This document shows positions 38,134 through 50,849 of a DNA stretch of 64,000 bases, piece after piece. The translations under genes and the position numbers were made by a program. Below the pieces are notes generated by a model. It saw nothing but the letters and a program-made list of their open reading frames with translations. It did not search any database and was not told the DNA's origin. This DNA is from Paenisporosarcina antarctica (GTDB lineage Bacteria > Bacillota > Bacilli > Bacillales_A > Planococcaceae): assembly GCF_004367585.1 (NCBI RefSeq), contig NZ_CP038015.1, positions 964,001-1,028,000 on the forward strand, written 5' to 3'. The number at the start of each line of letters is the position of its first letter. Position 1 is the stretch's first letter.

Positions 38134-39324
38134 ATGAGAAAGATTAAAATCGGATTACTAGCACGAATCGTACTTGCAATTGCACTAGGTGTTTTAGTCG
38201 GGTCGTTTGCACCTGAATCAGTCGTTCAAATTATGGCAACATTCAATGGCTTATTCGGTAACTTTTTAGGTTTTGTTGTTCCATTAATTATTATTGCATT
38301 CATTGCTCCTGGGATTGCCCAACTTGGCAAAGGGTCAGGGAAATTATTAGGACTTGCTACAGTTTTCGCTTATTCATCCACTATAGTAGCCGGTTTTCTC
38401 GCGCTATTTGTAGCATCTAATGTGTTGCCAAAGTTTATTTCTTCTTCTAAAGGCGAATCTTTTGAAAATCCTGAAGAATTTCTTGCAACGGCTTTCTTTA
38501 CAGTCGATATGCCTCCAGCATTAGGGATTATGACCGCATTACTTCTTGCATTCATTTTTGGTATTGGCATGGCATCAACAAATAGTGAAGTGCTAAAACG
38601 AGGATTCGATGAGTTTAACATTATTATTGAAAAAGTCATCTCAAATGTCATTATTCCTTTGCTACCTATACATATCTTTGGAATCTTTATGAATATGACA
38701 TTTGGTGGTCAAGTAGCCAAAATATTATCTGTCTTTGCTATCGTTTTTGTACTAGTTATTCTTTTACATTTTACTATGCTTCTATTACAATATTCGACTG
38801 CAGGGGCTTTGAATAATAAAAATCCTTTCAAACTACTTAAAATTATGTCTCCTGCCTATTTTACAGCTCTAGGAACACAATCTTCAGCAGCGACAATTCC
38901 TGTCACATTGCGACAAGCTCGTAAAACTGGAGCTTCTGAAAAAGTAACAGACTTTACAGTTCCACTTTTTGCAACGATTCATTTGTCAGGAAGTACAATT
39001 ACGATTGTGACATGTGCAATTGGTGTTCTCTTGTTAAATGGTCAAGCAATAGAATTAAAAGAAATGGTGCCATTTATCTTTATGGTAGGAATTACAATGA
39101 TTGCAGCACCAGGAGTTCCTGGTGGAGCAGTTATGGCGGCAATAGGATTACTTAGTTCGATGCTAGGATTTAATGAAACGATGATTGCATTGATGATTGC
39201 ACTTTACTTAGCACAAGATAGCTTTGGTACTGCAACAAATGTAACAGGTGACGGTGCATTAGCATTAATTGTAAACCGATTTTCACGTGATAAAGCGGCT
39301 AAACCAGACCTCTTAAAGAGTTAA
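38134..39324 (+). CDS. Dicarboxylate/amino acid:cation symporter (DAACS family)
   Basis: A 396-residue membrane protein with about eight spans and two hairpins. Seen: N-terminal KIGLLARIVLAIALGVLVGS, VPLIIIAFIAPGIAQLG, TQSSAATIPVTLRQ (HP1-like Ser-rich motif), ATIHLSGSTITIVTC (family NxDG region replaced) and HP2-like AAPGVPGGAVMAA. Imports an acidic or neutral amino acid, or a dicarboxylate, with Na or H; the substrate cannot be read from the sequence. AAGGAGGA before the ATG. Confidence 0.85.
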   Translation: MRKIKIGLLARIVLAIALGVLVGSFAPESVVQIMATFNGLFGNFLGFVVPLIIIAFIAPGIAQLGKGSGKLLGLATVFAYSSTIVAGFLALFVASNVLPKFISSSKGESFENPEEFLATAFFTVDMPPALGIMTALLLAFIFGIGMASTNSEVLKRGFDEFNIIIEKVISNVIIPLLPIHIFGIFMNMTFGGQVAKILSVFAIVFVLVILLHFTMLLLQYSTAGALNNKNPFKLLKIMSPAYFTALGTQSSAATIPVTLRQARKTGASEKVTDFTVPLFATIHLSGSTITIVTCAIGVLLLNGQAIELKEMVPFIFMVGITMIAAPGVPGGAVMAAIGLLSSMLGFNETMIALMIALYLAQDSFGTATNVTGDGALALIVNRFSRDKAAKPDLLKS

Positions 39325-39425
39325 TATTCAAGCAGTTCTGACTGTTTAGTAATTTATTTACAATTTATTTTTCCTGTGGTAATATAACAAAGCAAATATT
39401 CCCACATTTAAAAGGAGATTAAATT

Positions 39426-39953
39426 ATGAAAAAATTACTATTACTTCTTGCTTCCCTCTCTTTAGTACTTGCAGCTTGTTCTGGAGACAAAGAAGAAACA
39501 AAAGAAACTACTAATGAAGAAACTTCAACAGAAGAAAAAGTGAATCCTGCTGGAGATATGATGAAGTTTTACTTATCAATTTCTAACTCAATTAATGAAG
39601 TTGATGCGGATTTAAACGCTTATGAAAGCGCAAAAGCTGTAGAAGAACTTCCTGAAGGTGCTGAACTTAAAACGATGCAAGATGCTGCAAAAACAGCTGC
39701 AGATAATGCCGCTGCCAAAGTCGAAGAATTAGAAGTTCCTGCTGAATTAAAAGATCAACAAGAAGCAATCGACTCAGCATTAACTAAAATGCATGAAGCT
39801 TATACACTTAAATCAGAGGCCCTAGCTACTGAAGGTGAAGTTGTATTAGATGAAGCAAATGCAAAATTTGAAGAAGCTGATGCTGAATTAAATAAGGTAT
39901 TAGAAGAAGTTGGCTTAGCTGGTTCAAGTATTTTAAACGAAGTATCACTATAA
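39426..39953 (+). CDS. Lipoprotein, unknown function
   Basis: 175 residues: signal peptide MKKLLLLLASLSLVLAAC with lipobox LAAC (Cys18), an acidic Glu/Thr linker (about 20-38), then an alpha-helical Ala/Glu-rich domain (about 42-170) with heptad-like spacing. Not recognised beyond a surface lipoprotein. AAAGGAG before the ATG; its own terminator follows, so it is probably monocistronic. Confidence 0.8.
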   Translation: MKKLLLLLASLSLVLAACSGDKEETKETTNEETSTEEKVNPAGDMMKFYLSISNSINEVDADLNAYESAKAVEELPEGAELKTMQDAAKTAADNAAAKVEELEVPAELKDQQEAIDSALTKMHEAYTLKSEALATEGEVVLDEANAKFEEADAELNKVLEEVGLAGSSILNEVSL

Positions 39954-39958
39954 TGAAA

Positions 39959-39990
39959 GAATCGTCCGTATATTCGGACGATTTTTTTTG
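39959..39990 (+). terminator. Terminator of the lipoprotein gene
   Basis: AATCGTCCG pairs with CGGACGATT, followed by TTTTTTG. Confidence 0.88.
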
Positions 39991-40079
39991 TTTAAAGAAG
40001 TTGGTGTTGGGTAAATATAAAAATGTGAAGGATAACAACTCATAACTTTGAGTTGAAAATTTGAAAGGAATGATTCACT

Positions 40080-40271
40080 ATCCAATCACCAGATCAAGCA
40101 TACACAGAACGTATGGACCATGCATTCAGAGGTAAACATGGAGTGGGATTAGTTGATTACCAAAACAATTCAGAGCTCCGTCTACAAGTAGAACTGCAAC
40201 GTGAACGTGATTATGAAGTTGGTCAACAAGTAGCAGCTAAATTAGAACGACTAGCACATCGCGAAGGATAA
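40080..40271 (+). CDS. Small conserved-looking protein without a canonical start
   Basis: The frame ending at the TAA 40269-40271 reads SPDQAYTERMDHAFRGKHG then a charged helical stretch (LRLQVELQRERDYEVGQQVA). It looks like a real small soluble protein but is not recognised. No ATG, GTG or TTG follows the stop at 40071-40073 until ATG 40113, which has no ribosome site. AAAGGA (40064-40069) is well placed only for ATC at 40080. Either ATC starts it, or a one-base change split it from the ATG at 40070. The start given is the ATC. Confidence 0.5.
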   Translation: MQSPDQAYTERMDHAFRGKHGVGLVDYQNNSELRLQVELQRERDYEVGQQVAAKLERLAHREG

Positions 40272-40285
40272 TTCAAAATTAACTT

Positions 40286-40317
40286 AATCAATGAACTTTT
40301 GTTCATTGATTTTTTTG
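40286..40317 (+). terminator. Terminator of the small gene
   Basis: AATCAATGAAC pairs perfectly with GTTCATTGATT around TTTT, followed by six more T. The remaining 240 bp to sufC show no gene. Confidence 0.85.
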
Positions 40318-40555
40318 TTTATTTTTTTAATGAAATAAATTCTCATTTAGATAGTCTTCATTGAAAATGACATTCTAACTTCTAAACAATCAAAGCAAAC
40401 GTGCTAATAAAGAGATTACTAAATGTATTGAACGATTTTAATATGTGAAACAGTCCGTCCGAAAGATTTGCATGTGCTTAAAATTTCAGTTAAGATTAGA
40501 ATGATAATAATTAAGAATGGTATTACCATTCATTTATACACTTGGAGGTAGTAAA

Positions 40556-41335
40556 ATGTCGACTTTAGTTATTCAAGATCTTCACGTTGCCATTGATGGT
40601 AAGGAGATTCTTAAAGGGTTAAACCTTACAATTAATACAAACGAAATTCATGCGGTTATGGGTCCTAACGGGACTGGTAAATCAACCTTAGCATCTGCAA
40701 TTATGGGACACCCTAAATATGAAGTAACTTCTGGATCTATAACTTTAGATAACGAAGATGTACTTGAGATGGAAGTAAACGAACGCGCACAAGCGGGTAT
40801 TTTCTTAGGAATGCAATATCCAAGTGAGATTAACGGTGTTACTAATGCCGATTTCTTACGTTCGGCAATAAATTCTCGTCGCGAAGAAGGCGATGAAATT
40901 TCAATCATGAAATTCATTCGTGAACTTGATAAGAAAATGGATTACCTTGAAATGGATCAGGAAATGGCACAACGCTATTTAAACGAAGGATTCTCAGGTG
41001 GCGAAAAGAAACGTAACGAAATTCTTCAATTAATGATGATTCAACCTAAAATTGCGATTCTCGACGAGATTGACTCTGGTCTTGATATAGATGCTCTAAA
41101 AGTTGTAGCAAATGGAATTAACCAAATGCGTGGAGAAGATTTTGGTTGTTTGATTATTACTCATTATCAACGCTTACTTGATTATATTACACCTGATCAT
41201 GTTCACGTAATTATGCAAGGACGTATAGTGAAAACTGGCGGTCCTGAACTTGCTCATAAATTAGAAGAGCAAGGCTACGATTGGATTAAAGAAGAATTAG
41301 GAATTGAAGACGAGACTGTAGGTCAAGAAGCGTAA
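40556..41335 (+). CDS. sufC: Fe-S cluster assembly ATPase SufC
   Basis: ABC-type ATPase of the SufBCD scaffold. Seen: Walker A GPNGTGKSTL (about 35-44), Q-loop GMQYPSEINGV, signature FSGGEKKRNEILQ, Walker B IAILDEIDSGLD, and H-loop IITHYQRLLDYI. 259 residues is standard. ATG at 40556 follows TTGGAGGT; the longer frame start adds 13 residues before that site. First gene of sufCDSUB. Confidence 0.97.
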   Translation: MSTLVIQDLHVAIDGKEILKGLNLTINTNEIHAVMGPNGTGKSTLASAIMGHPKYEVTSGSITLDNEDVLEMEVNERAQAGIFLGMQYPSEINGVTNADFLRSAINSRREEGDEISIMKFIRELDKKMDYLEMDQEMAQRYLNEGFSGGEKKRNEILQLMMIQPKIAILDEIDSGLDIDALKVVANGINQMRGEDFGCLIITHYQRLLDYITPDHVHVIMQGRIVKTGGPELAHKLEEQGYDWIKEELGIEDETVGQEA

Positions 41336-41352
41336 AGAAAGGAGACATACAA

Positions 41353-44316
<2,964 letters not shown>

Positions 44317-44332
44317 ATAGAACGGAGGAAAG

Positions 44333-45733
44333 ATGATGGCTAAAAAAATGCCTGAAATTGGAGATTATAAATATGGGTTCCATGATAAAGACGTTTCTAT
44401 TTTCCGTTCAAAACGTGGATTAACTCGGGAAATCGTTGAGACAATTTCAAATATGAAAGAAGAACCTCAATGGATGTTGGATTATCGTTTAAAATCTTTG
44501 GAAATTTTTTATTCAAAACCAATGCCACAATGGGGTGGAGATTTAGCTCCACTGAACTTCGATGAAATTACGTATTATGTAAAACCATCAGAAGCGACTC
44601 AAACTTCATGGGATGAAGTGCCTGAGGAAATTAAACGTACATTTGATAAACTTGGAATTCCAGAAGCAGAGCAAAAATATTTATCAGGAGTTTCTGCTCA
44701 ATATGAATCTGAAGTCGTTTACCATAGCATGAAACAAGAACTTACTGATATGGGAATTATATTTAAAGACACCGGTGCAGCTCTTCGTGAAAATGAAGAA
44801 CTTTTCAAAAAATACTGGGGTACAATTATTCCGAATACAGATAATAAGTTCGCAGCATTGAACTCAGCAGTATGGTCAGGTGGATCTTTCATCTATGTGC
44901 CACCAAATACTAAAGTAGAAACACCGTTACAAGCATACTTCCGAATTAACTCGGAAAATATGGGGCAATTTGAGCGTACGCTTATCATCGTTGATGAAGG
45001 TGCACATGTTCACTATGTTGAAGGTTGTACGGCACCTGTATACACAACGAACTCTCTACACAGTGCAGTTGTTGAAATTGTTATAAAAAAAGATGCATAT
45101 TGCCGTTACACAACCATTCAAAACTGGGCAAATAATGTCTATAATTTAGTTACAAAGCGTGCAGTTTGTGATGAAAATGCAACAATGGAATGGATTGATG
45201 GAAACATCGGTTCTAAATTGACGATGAAATACCCAGCAGTCATCTTAAAAGGTGAAGGTTCACGTGGTATGACATTATCAATTGCCATTGCAGGTAAAGG
45301 ACAACATCAAGATGCAGGAGCGAAAATGATTCATTTAGCGCCAAACACTTCTTCAACGATTATCTCTAAATCAATTTCGAAGCAAGGTGGTAAAGTAACT
45401 TACCGCGGTGTTGTTCGTTTTGGTCCTAAAGCATCTGGTGCACGTTCAAACATTGAATGTGATACGTTAATCATGGATAACTTGTCTACTTCTGATACTA
45501 TTCCTTATAACGAAATTTTGAATGACAATGTATCTTTAGAACACGAAGCTAAAGTTTCAAAAGTGTCTGAAGAGCAATTGTTCTACTTGATGAGTCGAGG
45601 AGTTTCGCAACAAGAAGCAACAGAAATGATTGTAATGGGCTTTATAGAGCCATTTACAAAAGAATTACCTATGGAATATGCAGTTGAGATGAACCGTTTG
45701 ATTAAGTTCGAAATGGAAGGCTCAATCGGCTAA
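44333..45733 (+). CDS. sufB: Fe-S cluster assembly protein SufB
   Basis: Core scaffold on which the cluster is built. Seen: [15 protein letters not shown] start, [55 protein letters not shown] (cluster-linked Cys), RSNIECDTL, and C-terminal [23 protein letters not shown] at 44333 or 44336 after ACGGAGG; 465-466 residues as in B. subtilis. Last gene of the operon. Confidence 0.97.
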   Translation: MMAKKMPEIGDYKYGFHDKDVSIFRSKRGLTREIVETISNMKEEPQWMLDYRLKSLEIFYSKPMPQWGGDLAPLNFDEITYYVKPSEATQTSWDEVPEEIKRTFDKLGIPEAEQKYLSGVSAQYESEVVYHSMKQELTDMGIIFKDTGAALRENEELFKKYWGTIIPNTDNKFAALNSAVWSGGSFIYVPPNTKVETPLQAYFRINSENMGQFERTLIIVDEGAHVHYVEGCTAPVYTTNSLHSAVVEIVIKKDAYCRYTTIQNWANNVYNLVTKRAVCDENATMEWIDGNIGSKLTMKYPAVILKGEGSRGMTLSIAIAGKGQHQDAGAKMIHLAPNTSSTIISKSISKQGGKVTYRGVVRFGPKASGARSNIECDTLIMDNLSTSDTIPYNEILNDNVSLEHEAKVSKVSEEQLFYLMSRGVSQQEATEMIVMGFIEPFTKELPMEYAVEMNRLIKFEMEGSIG

Positions 45734-45748
45734 ATATCTAATTTCCTT

Positions 45749-45778
45749 AAAACCTCGCCTTAAGGCGAGGTTTTCTTT
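45749..45778 (+). terminator. Terminator of the suf operon
   Basis: AAAACCTCGCC pairs with GGCGAGGTTTT around TTAA, followed by CTTTG. Confidence 0.88.
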
Positions 45779-45843
45779 GTTTGATGTAAGATATGATATG
45801 ATAATGAACAAATGGATTTAGATATGTTTGAAGGAGAATGGGT

Positions 45844-46668
45844 ATGGAATATGTACTACTGGCACTAGTTGGGTTATTTTCTGGCGTTGTAGGTGCCTTA
45901 GTAGGTCTTGGTGGAGGTATTATCCTAGTGCCAGCTACTCTTTTCTTAGGGGGATCAATTGGATTAATTCCAGGGATTACTCCTCAGAATGTTGTAGGGC
46001 TATCTGTTATTATGATGATTTTTACAGGCTTAGCCTCTACGTTAACGTTCATGAAAGCAAGGACTGTAGATTATCGAAGTGCTCTCATCTTCTTTGTAGG
46101 AAGTGTGCCTGGTACTATTTTAGGGGCATGGGTAAACAAAGGATTAGACTTGCCATCATTTAATTTATACTTTGGGATTTTATTAATTATGTTATCTACC
46201 TTATTAATGGTTAGAAAATATATAAAACCAGTCAAATGGTTTGTTAATAACGGCAAGAAGAAAACTTTTACAGATACTCATGGAAAAAACTATGTTTATG
46301 GTTACCCGGTATGGTTTGCTCTTATTTTAACATTTGGTGTTGGTTTTGCATCTGGATTATTTGGAATCGGTGGTGGGTCCATCATTGTACCAGCTATGAT
46401 TTTATTATTCTTATTCCCCCCACATGTAGCGGTTGGTACTTCGATGTTTATGGTCTTTTTATCAGCTTTAGTAAATTCAGCTAGTCATATTTCTTTAGGC
46501 AATGTGCCATGGTTGTATACACTTCCAGTTATACCAGCAGCCTTTATTGGAGCAAAAATTGGAGCAACTTTAAATCAACGTATTAAATCGGAAACATTAG
46601 TTGTTGCTTTGCGTATAATCTTATTATTACTCGGTGTTCGTTCGATTGTAGCGGGGCTGATGGGATAA
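45844..46668 (+). CDS. yunE: TSUP/TauE-SafE family membrane protein YunE
   Basis: A 274-residue membrane protein with about eight spans and two repeats, each with the Gly-rich family motif (GVVGALVGLGGGIILVP near 15-31, SGLFGIGGGSIIVPAMIL near 172). The family exports or imports sulfite, sulfoacetate or related anions; the substrate is not readable. ATG at 45844 follows GAAGGAGA; the ATG two codons before is too close to it. Directly followed by yunD, as in B. subtilis. Confidence 0.88.
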   Translation: MEYVLLALVGLFSGVVGALVGLGGGIILVPATLFLGGSIGLIPGITPQNVVGLSVIMMIFTGLASTLTFMKARTVDYRSALIFFVGSVPGTILGAWVNKGLDLPSFNLYFGILLIMLSTLLMVRKYIKPVKWFVNNGKKKTFTDTHGKNYVYGYPVWFALILTFGVGFASGLFGIGGGSIIVPAMILLFLFPPHVAVGTSMFMVFLSALVNSASHISLGNVPWLYTLPVIPAAFIGAKIGATLNQRIKSETLVVALRIILLLLGVRSIVAGLMG

Positions 46669-46680
46669 GGAGTTGACCAA

Positions 46681-48045
46681 ATGATTGAAACCATTCACTT
46701 TTATCATACCAATGATTTACATAGTCATTTTCAACATTGGCCACGAATTCATGAACTCGTAACAACACGAAAAAAATGGCATCTCGAAGAAGGCGAATCA
46801 AGTTTTACTTTAGATCTTGGTGATCATATCGATCGTTCACATATCTATACAGAGGGAACATTAGGTAAAGGAAATGTTGATCTTTTAAATAAAGCACAAT
46901 ACGATGTGGCAACTATTGGAAATAATGAAGGAATTACACTTTCGCACAATGAATTAGAAAACTTATATCTTCATGCTCAATTTGATGTAGTAGTTGGAAA
47001 CTTGATTGATCAAGATGGAAAAATACCAAAGTGGCTAATTCCAACAACTATATTGACAACTATATATGGAACGAAAATTGGTGTAACAGCACTTACAGCT
47101 GAATACACACTATTTTATAGTCAATTGGGATGGCAAGTAACTGAAGCATTTAATGCTTTGAGTAATCAATTAATGGAGTTAAAGAAAAAAACAGATATCA
47201 TTATCTGCATGTCCCATTTAGGTATAAATGAAGATGAGATAATGGCAGAGAAATTTCCTGATATTGACGTAATCTTCGGTGCACATACACACCATATTTT
47301 CCACGAAGGAAAATTAATTAATAATTCTCTGTTAGCTGCAGCTGGTAAATATGGCTATTATGTTGGACATGTTACCCTGGATTTCGATTTAGAAACGAAA
47401 TTGATTGCAAAAAAACAAGCTCATTTATATGATACAAATGAACTGAAAGAATGTGCAAATGAGGATGAATTTCTAGAAGAATTAGCTAATATTGGTAAAG
47501 CTAATTTAATGGAAACTGCATTTATCCAAAATGAGACGTTTAAGAAAGAGTGGTTTAAAGAATCTGCTTTATCAACTTATTTTGGTAAAGCATTAACTGC
47601 ATTTTGCCAAACGGATTGTGCCTTATTTAATGCTGGGTTATTTTTGTCAGATCTAAAAGAACAGGAAGTCTCATATTTTGATATTCACAAAATGATGCCA
47701 CATCCGATTAATCCATGTGTAATTGAACTAACAGGTGAAGAGTTAAAAGATATATATTTATTGTCGTTAAATGAAAGTTGGCCAAATTTAGAGATTAAAG
47801 GTTTAGGTTTTCGTGGTGTTGTGATGGGAAAAATGATTACACATCAATTTACAGTTGTTGATCAAGTATTATTTGTTCAAAATAGACGGATAGAACCAAC
47901 AGAAATTGTTCGTTTAGCTACCATTGACATGTTCACATTTGGTTACTTTTACCCCAAATTTAAAGAGTCACCAAAGACTTATTTTATGTCTGACTTCATT
48001 CGAGATGTTTTAATTGTGTATGGACAAAAACAACACCTTATATAG
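46681..48045 (+). CDS. yunD: 5'-nucleotidase / 2',3'-cyclic phosphodiesterase-like protein YunD
   Basis: Metallophosphoesterase plus 5'-nucleotidase C-domain. Seen: metal motifs HTNDLHSHF (about 9-17), DLGDHIDRS, GNNEG (usual GNHE changed to NNE), MSHLGINEDE, FGAHTHHIF. No signal peptide, so cytosolic, unlike secreted family members. 454 residues is close to B. subtilis YunD (462). AAGGAG before the ATG, 12 bp after yunE. Confidence 0.88.
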   Translation: MIETIHFYHTNDLHSHFQHWPRIHELVTTRKKWHLEEGESSFTLDLGDHIDRSHIYTEGTLGKGNVDLLNKAQYDVATIGNNEGITLSHNELENLYLHAQFDVVVGNLIDQDGKIPKWLIPTTILTTIYGTKIGVTALTAEYTLFYSQLGWQVTEAFNALSNQLMELKKKTDIIICMSHLGINEDEIMAEKFPDIDVIFGAHTHHIFHEGKLINNSLLAAAGKYGYYVGHVTLDFDLETKLIAKKQAHLYDTNELKECANEDEFLEELANIGKANLMETAFIQNETFKKEWFKESALSTYFGKALTAFCQTDCALFNAGLFLSDLKEQEVSYFDIHKMMPHPINPCVIELTGEELKDIYLLSLNESWPNLEIKGLGFRGVVMGKMITHQFTVVDQVLFVQNRRIEPTEIVRLATIDMFTFGYFYPKFKESPKTYFMSDFIRDVLIVYGQKQHLI

Positions 48046-48054
48046 GTATAAATG

Positions 48055-48090
48055 AACCCTCCTTGTCGTAACATGACGTAGGAGGGTTTT
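48055..48090 (+). terminator. Hairpin between yunD and yunB that also holds the yunB ribosome site
   Basis: AACCCTCC (48055-48062) pairs with GGAGGGTT (48081-48088), with inner GTCGT / ATGAC partial pairing, then TTTTC. GGAGGG in the 3' arm is also the only good Shine-Dalgarno for the GTG at 48092. Confidence 0.7.
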
Positions 48091-48091
48091 C

Positions 48092-48865
48092 GTGCGACTA
48101 CGTAAAGTTTCTAAAAGGTCAATCTATTGGAAAGGCAAGAACATTATCCCAGTGTTATTTGTTTTTGTCGTAATTTCTGTTGGCTTAATGTTTTATCTCG
48201 TGAATGTTCGTTTAACCCCAATCTATTTACAGTATGCTGAGGTACAATCCAAAAAAATCGCATCTCTTGTTGTTAGTAAAGCCATTAACTCTCGAACCGC
48301 AGATTTAATGAATGCAACTGATATCATAGTTGAAGTTCCATCAGAATCCCCAGGTACTGTGACAACTCAATTTAATACGGAAATAATTAATCGTGTTCAA
48401 GCTGATATCATAACCTTAGTACAGACCCAACTAGAACAAGCTGAAAAAGGCAACTTGGCCAATTTACCTTATTTGGATGATATAGAGTATGATCCAGACG
48501 CAATGGAAGATAACGGAGGTATTGTATTTTTAGTTCCTATTGGTCAAGCGACAAATATCCCACTACTTGGAAATCTAGGACCTAAAATTCCAATACGATT
48601 TCATGTTATTGGAAATTTACAGTCAAACGTAATTTATGATATTCGTGAATTTGGAATTAACAATGCAATGATAGATGTCAGCGTTGTTATTACAGTCAAT
48701 GTACAAGTTATTGTCCCACTCGCAACAAAAGCGACGGTAATTGAACAAAAAATTCCAGTTGCACTTGGAATAATCTCTAGTCCAGTTCCTCAAATTTATA
48801 CTAAAGGAAGCGGAGCGAATGCACCACAAGTAGAAGTGCCGTATCAATCTCCTTCCGCACCATAA
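48092..48865 (+). CDS. yunB: Sporulation protein YunB
   Basis: A sporulation protein of the mother-cell programme in B. subtilis (sigma-E controlled, by memory). Seen: basic N-terminus, one membrane span (about 19-40, IPVLFVFVVISVGLMFYL), then an extracytoplasmic domain with an RLTPIYLQYAEVQSKKIAS start and conserved VPIGQATNIPLLGNLGPKIP. 257 residues is standard. GTG start with GGAGGG five bases away inside a hairpin. Confidence 0.9.
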   Translation: MRLRKVSKRSIYWKGKNIIPVLFVFVVISVGLMFYLVNVRLTPIYLQYAEVQSKKIASLVVSKAINSRTADLMNATDIIVEVPSESPGTVTTQFNTEIINRVQADIITLVQTQLEQAEKGNLANLPYLDDIEYDPDAMEDNGGIVFLVPIGQATNIPLLGNLGPKIPIRFHVIGNLQSNVIYDIREFGINNAMIDVSVVITVNVQVIVPLATKATVIEQKIPVALGIISSPVPQIYTKGSGANAPQVEVPYQSPSAP

Positions 48866-48919
48866 TAAGATATTGCAATAAGATCCGTTTATTGTTAAAC
48901 TAGGAAATGAAATTAATAT

Positions 48920-49193
48920 CGATGGGTAGAGGCCGCATGACTTATTAGTAACATACGCGAGGATGATAACGAAGACCGTATGTAAAAGGGAGTTTTGCCG
49001 AAGTAAAATGATTGTGTCTAACAGTATTTTATTGGGGTTATTCTAAATAAGAATAACACTATCATTTATAGGCGAAACGCATATAAATGGTGAGCTACAG
49101 ATCGTGGGTAGGGTACATCAATTTGTCTATTCGCAACTTGTCTGGGCTGGTTTCTTAACATTCAATTTGAATGTTAAAGATTCCAGTCTTTTT
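48920..49193 (+). promoter_or_regulatory. Lysine riboswitch (L-box) with terminator
   Basis: Conserved L-box blocks are seen in order: GGGTAGAGGCCGC, TTAGTAACATA, CGAGGATGATAACGAAGACC, AAAAGGGAGTTTTGCCGAAG and ATTGGGGTTATTC with its hairpin. The aptamer ends near 49115. A terminator follows: GGCTGG...TTAACATTC / GAATGTTAA...CCAGTC, then TTTTTG (49145-49193). Lysine would switch off the transporter downstream. Confidence 0.9.
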
Positions 49194-49245
49194 GTATGTT
49201 TACTCGTATTCTGTGACCACCCCCATGCGGAGGAGGAACATAGGT

Positions 49246-50805
49246 ATGTCAGGAACTATATTATCAATTTTACCCCCAATACTTGCAATTGTGATGGTCT
49301 TACTTACACGTCGAGTACTGATCTCACTAGGTACAGGTATCGTTTTAGGAGCTTTACTAATTCATTCATTCTCACCAGGTAAATCGCTAGTAAGCTTGTG
49401 GCAATCATTCCAAGTGACATTTTGGGATGGTGGACTAAATACGTATAATGTCTTTATTATTCTCTTTTTATTTTTACTAGGCATCATCACAGCTTTCGTT
49501 AGTTTATCTGGAGGAAGTCGTGCATTTGCAGAGTGGGCAGTAAAGCACATTAAAACAAGAAGAGGAGCAAAGCTATTAACTGCATTTCTTGGTGTGATAA
49601 TCTTTATAGATGATTATTTTAATGCTTTAGCTGTTGGACAAATTGCACGTCCAATAACGGATCATCACCGTATCTCACGTACGAAGTTAGCATACTTTAT
49701 TGATTCAACATCTGCACCGGTTTGTGTAGTTTCACCAGTATCAAGCTGGGGAGCATATTTAATTGGTTTGATTGGGACAATACTGGCTACTCAATCAGTT
49801 ATAACATACTCACCATTAACTGCATTTATCATGATGGCACCAATGAATTTTTATGTAATTGCAGCACTTGCTATGGTGTTTTTCGTAGCGATTACAGACT
49901 TCGATTTATTGGAAATGAAAAAACATGAACGTAGAGCAATCGATACAGGGGAAGTATTTGATCCAAGAAAAGATATCCCTGGTCAATTAAAAGAAGATTT
50001 CCCTGTTCATAGTCACGGTAAAGTGAGTGACTTAGTTCTACCAATTGTTACACTTGTAATTGCGACAATCGGAGCAATGCTATTTACAGGATATCAAAAT
50101 GCAGGTGTTCTAGATATTTGGGCAATTTTTGAAAATACTGATGTACCGAAGTCATTGTTAATTGGTGGTACTGCAGGTGCAGTTGTATCTATTGTTCTTT
50201 ATCTCTTACAGTTTGGGAAAAATGAAAAAGCCAACCTTTCATATCTAAGTAAAGGAATTTGGAGCGGAATTCAATCCATGCTACCTGCTGTGTTAATATT
50301 AGTTTTTGCCTGGTCATTAACGTTTATTATAGATAAGCTTAAAACAGGCGAATATTTAGCTCAAGTAGTAATCGATGCTAATCTGCCAATAGGTTTATTA
50401 CCAGTTATTCTGTTTATATTAGCTGGAGGTATGGCATTTGCAACAGGTACCTCATGGGGGTCTTTCGGAATTTTATTACCTATTGCTGGAACGATAATGA
50501 TTAGCGCTGATCCTACGATGTTATTACCTACTTTAGCTGCAGTGCTAGGAGGGGCCGTGTTAGGTGATCATTGTTCACCGATTTCAGATACGACCATTTT
50601 ATCTTCTACTGGTGCTGGATGTAATCATATTGATCACGTCACGACTCAACTACCGTATGCATTAATTTCAGCAGCCGTTGCATCAGTTGGGTACTTAGTA
50701 CTAGGATTAACTGGGTCCGTTTGGTTATCATTGGGACTTGTAATAACTATTCTTGCAATACTATTTTATGTTCTAATTAAGATGAGCGAAAAATCGACAA
50801 ATTAA
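49246..50805 (+). CDS. NhaC-family antiporter, probable lysine transporter
   Basis: A 519-residue NhaC-type membrane protein with 12 or more spans. Seen: GTILSILPPILAIVMVLLTR start, FLGVIIFIDDYFNALAVGQI (charged pair in a span), DSTSAPVCVVSPVSSWGAY, TGTSWGSFGILLPIAG, and GDHCSPISDTTILSSTGAG. ATG at 49246 follows GGAGGAGG; longer starts run into the leader. The family is usually Na/H antiport, but members behind L-boxes were predicted to carry lysine (LysW). Lysine control here supports that reading. Confidence 0.88.
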   Translation: MSGTILSILPPILAIVMVLLTRRVLISLGTGIVLGALLIHSFSPGKSLVSLWQSFQVTFWDGGLNTYNVFIILFLFLLGIITAFVSLSGGSRAFAEWAVKHIKTRRGAKLLTAFLGVIIFIDDYFNALAVGQIARPITDHHRISRTKLAYFIDSTSAPVCVVSPVSSWGAYLIGLIGTILATQSVITYSPLTAFIMMAPMNFYVIAALAMVFFVAITDFDLLEMKKHERRAIDTGEVFDPRKDIPGQLKEDFPVHSHGKVSDLVLPIVTLVIATIGAMLFTGYQNAGVLDIWAIFENTDVPKSLLIGGTAGAVVSIVLYLLQFGKNEKANLSYLSKGIWSGIQSMLPAVLILVFAWSLTFIIDKLKTGEYLAQVVIDANLPIGLLPVILFILAGGMAFATGTSWGSFGILLPIAGTIMISADPTMLLPTLAAVLGGAVLGDHCSPISDTTILSSTGAGCNHIDHVTTQLPYALISAAVASVGYLVLGLTGSVWLSLGLVITILAILFYVLIKMSEKSTN

Positions 50806-50822
50806 TAGGTAAACATATACAG

Positions 50823-50849
50823 AGCGAGGGTTTATTCCCTTGCTTTTTT
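50823..50849 (+). terminator. Terminator of the NhaC-family gene
   Basis: AGCGAGGG pairs with CCCTTGCT (one G-U), followed by TTTTTTA. Confidence 0.8.

Noticed and set aside
49104-49382. 92-codon frame over the lysine leader
   Set aside because: It covers the riboswitch terminator and the start of the transporter in another frame, with no conserved pattern.
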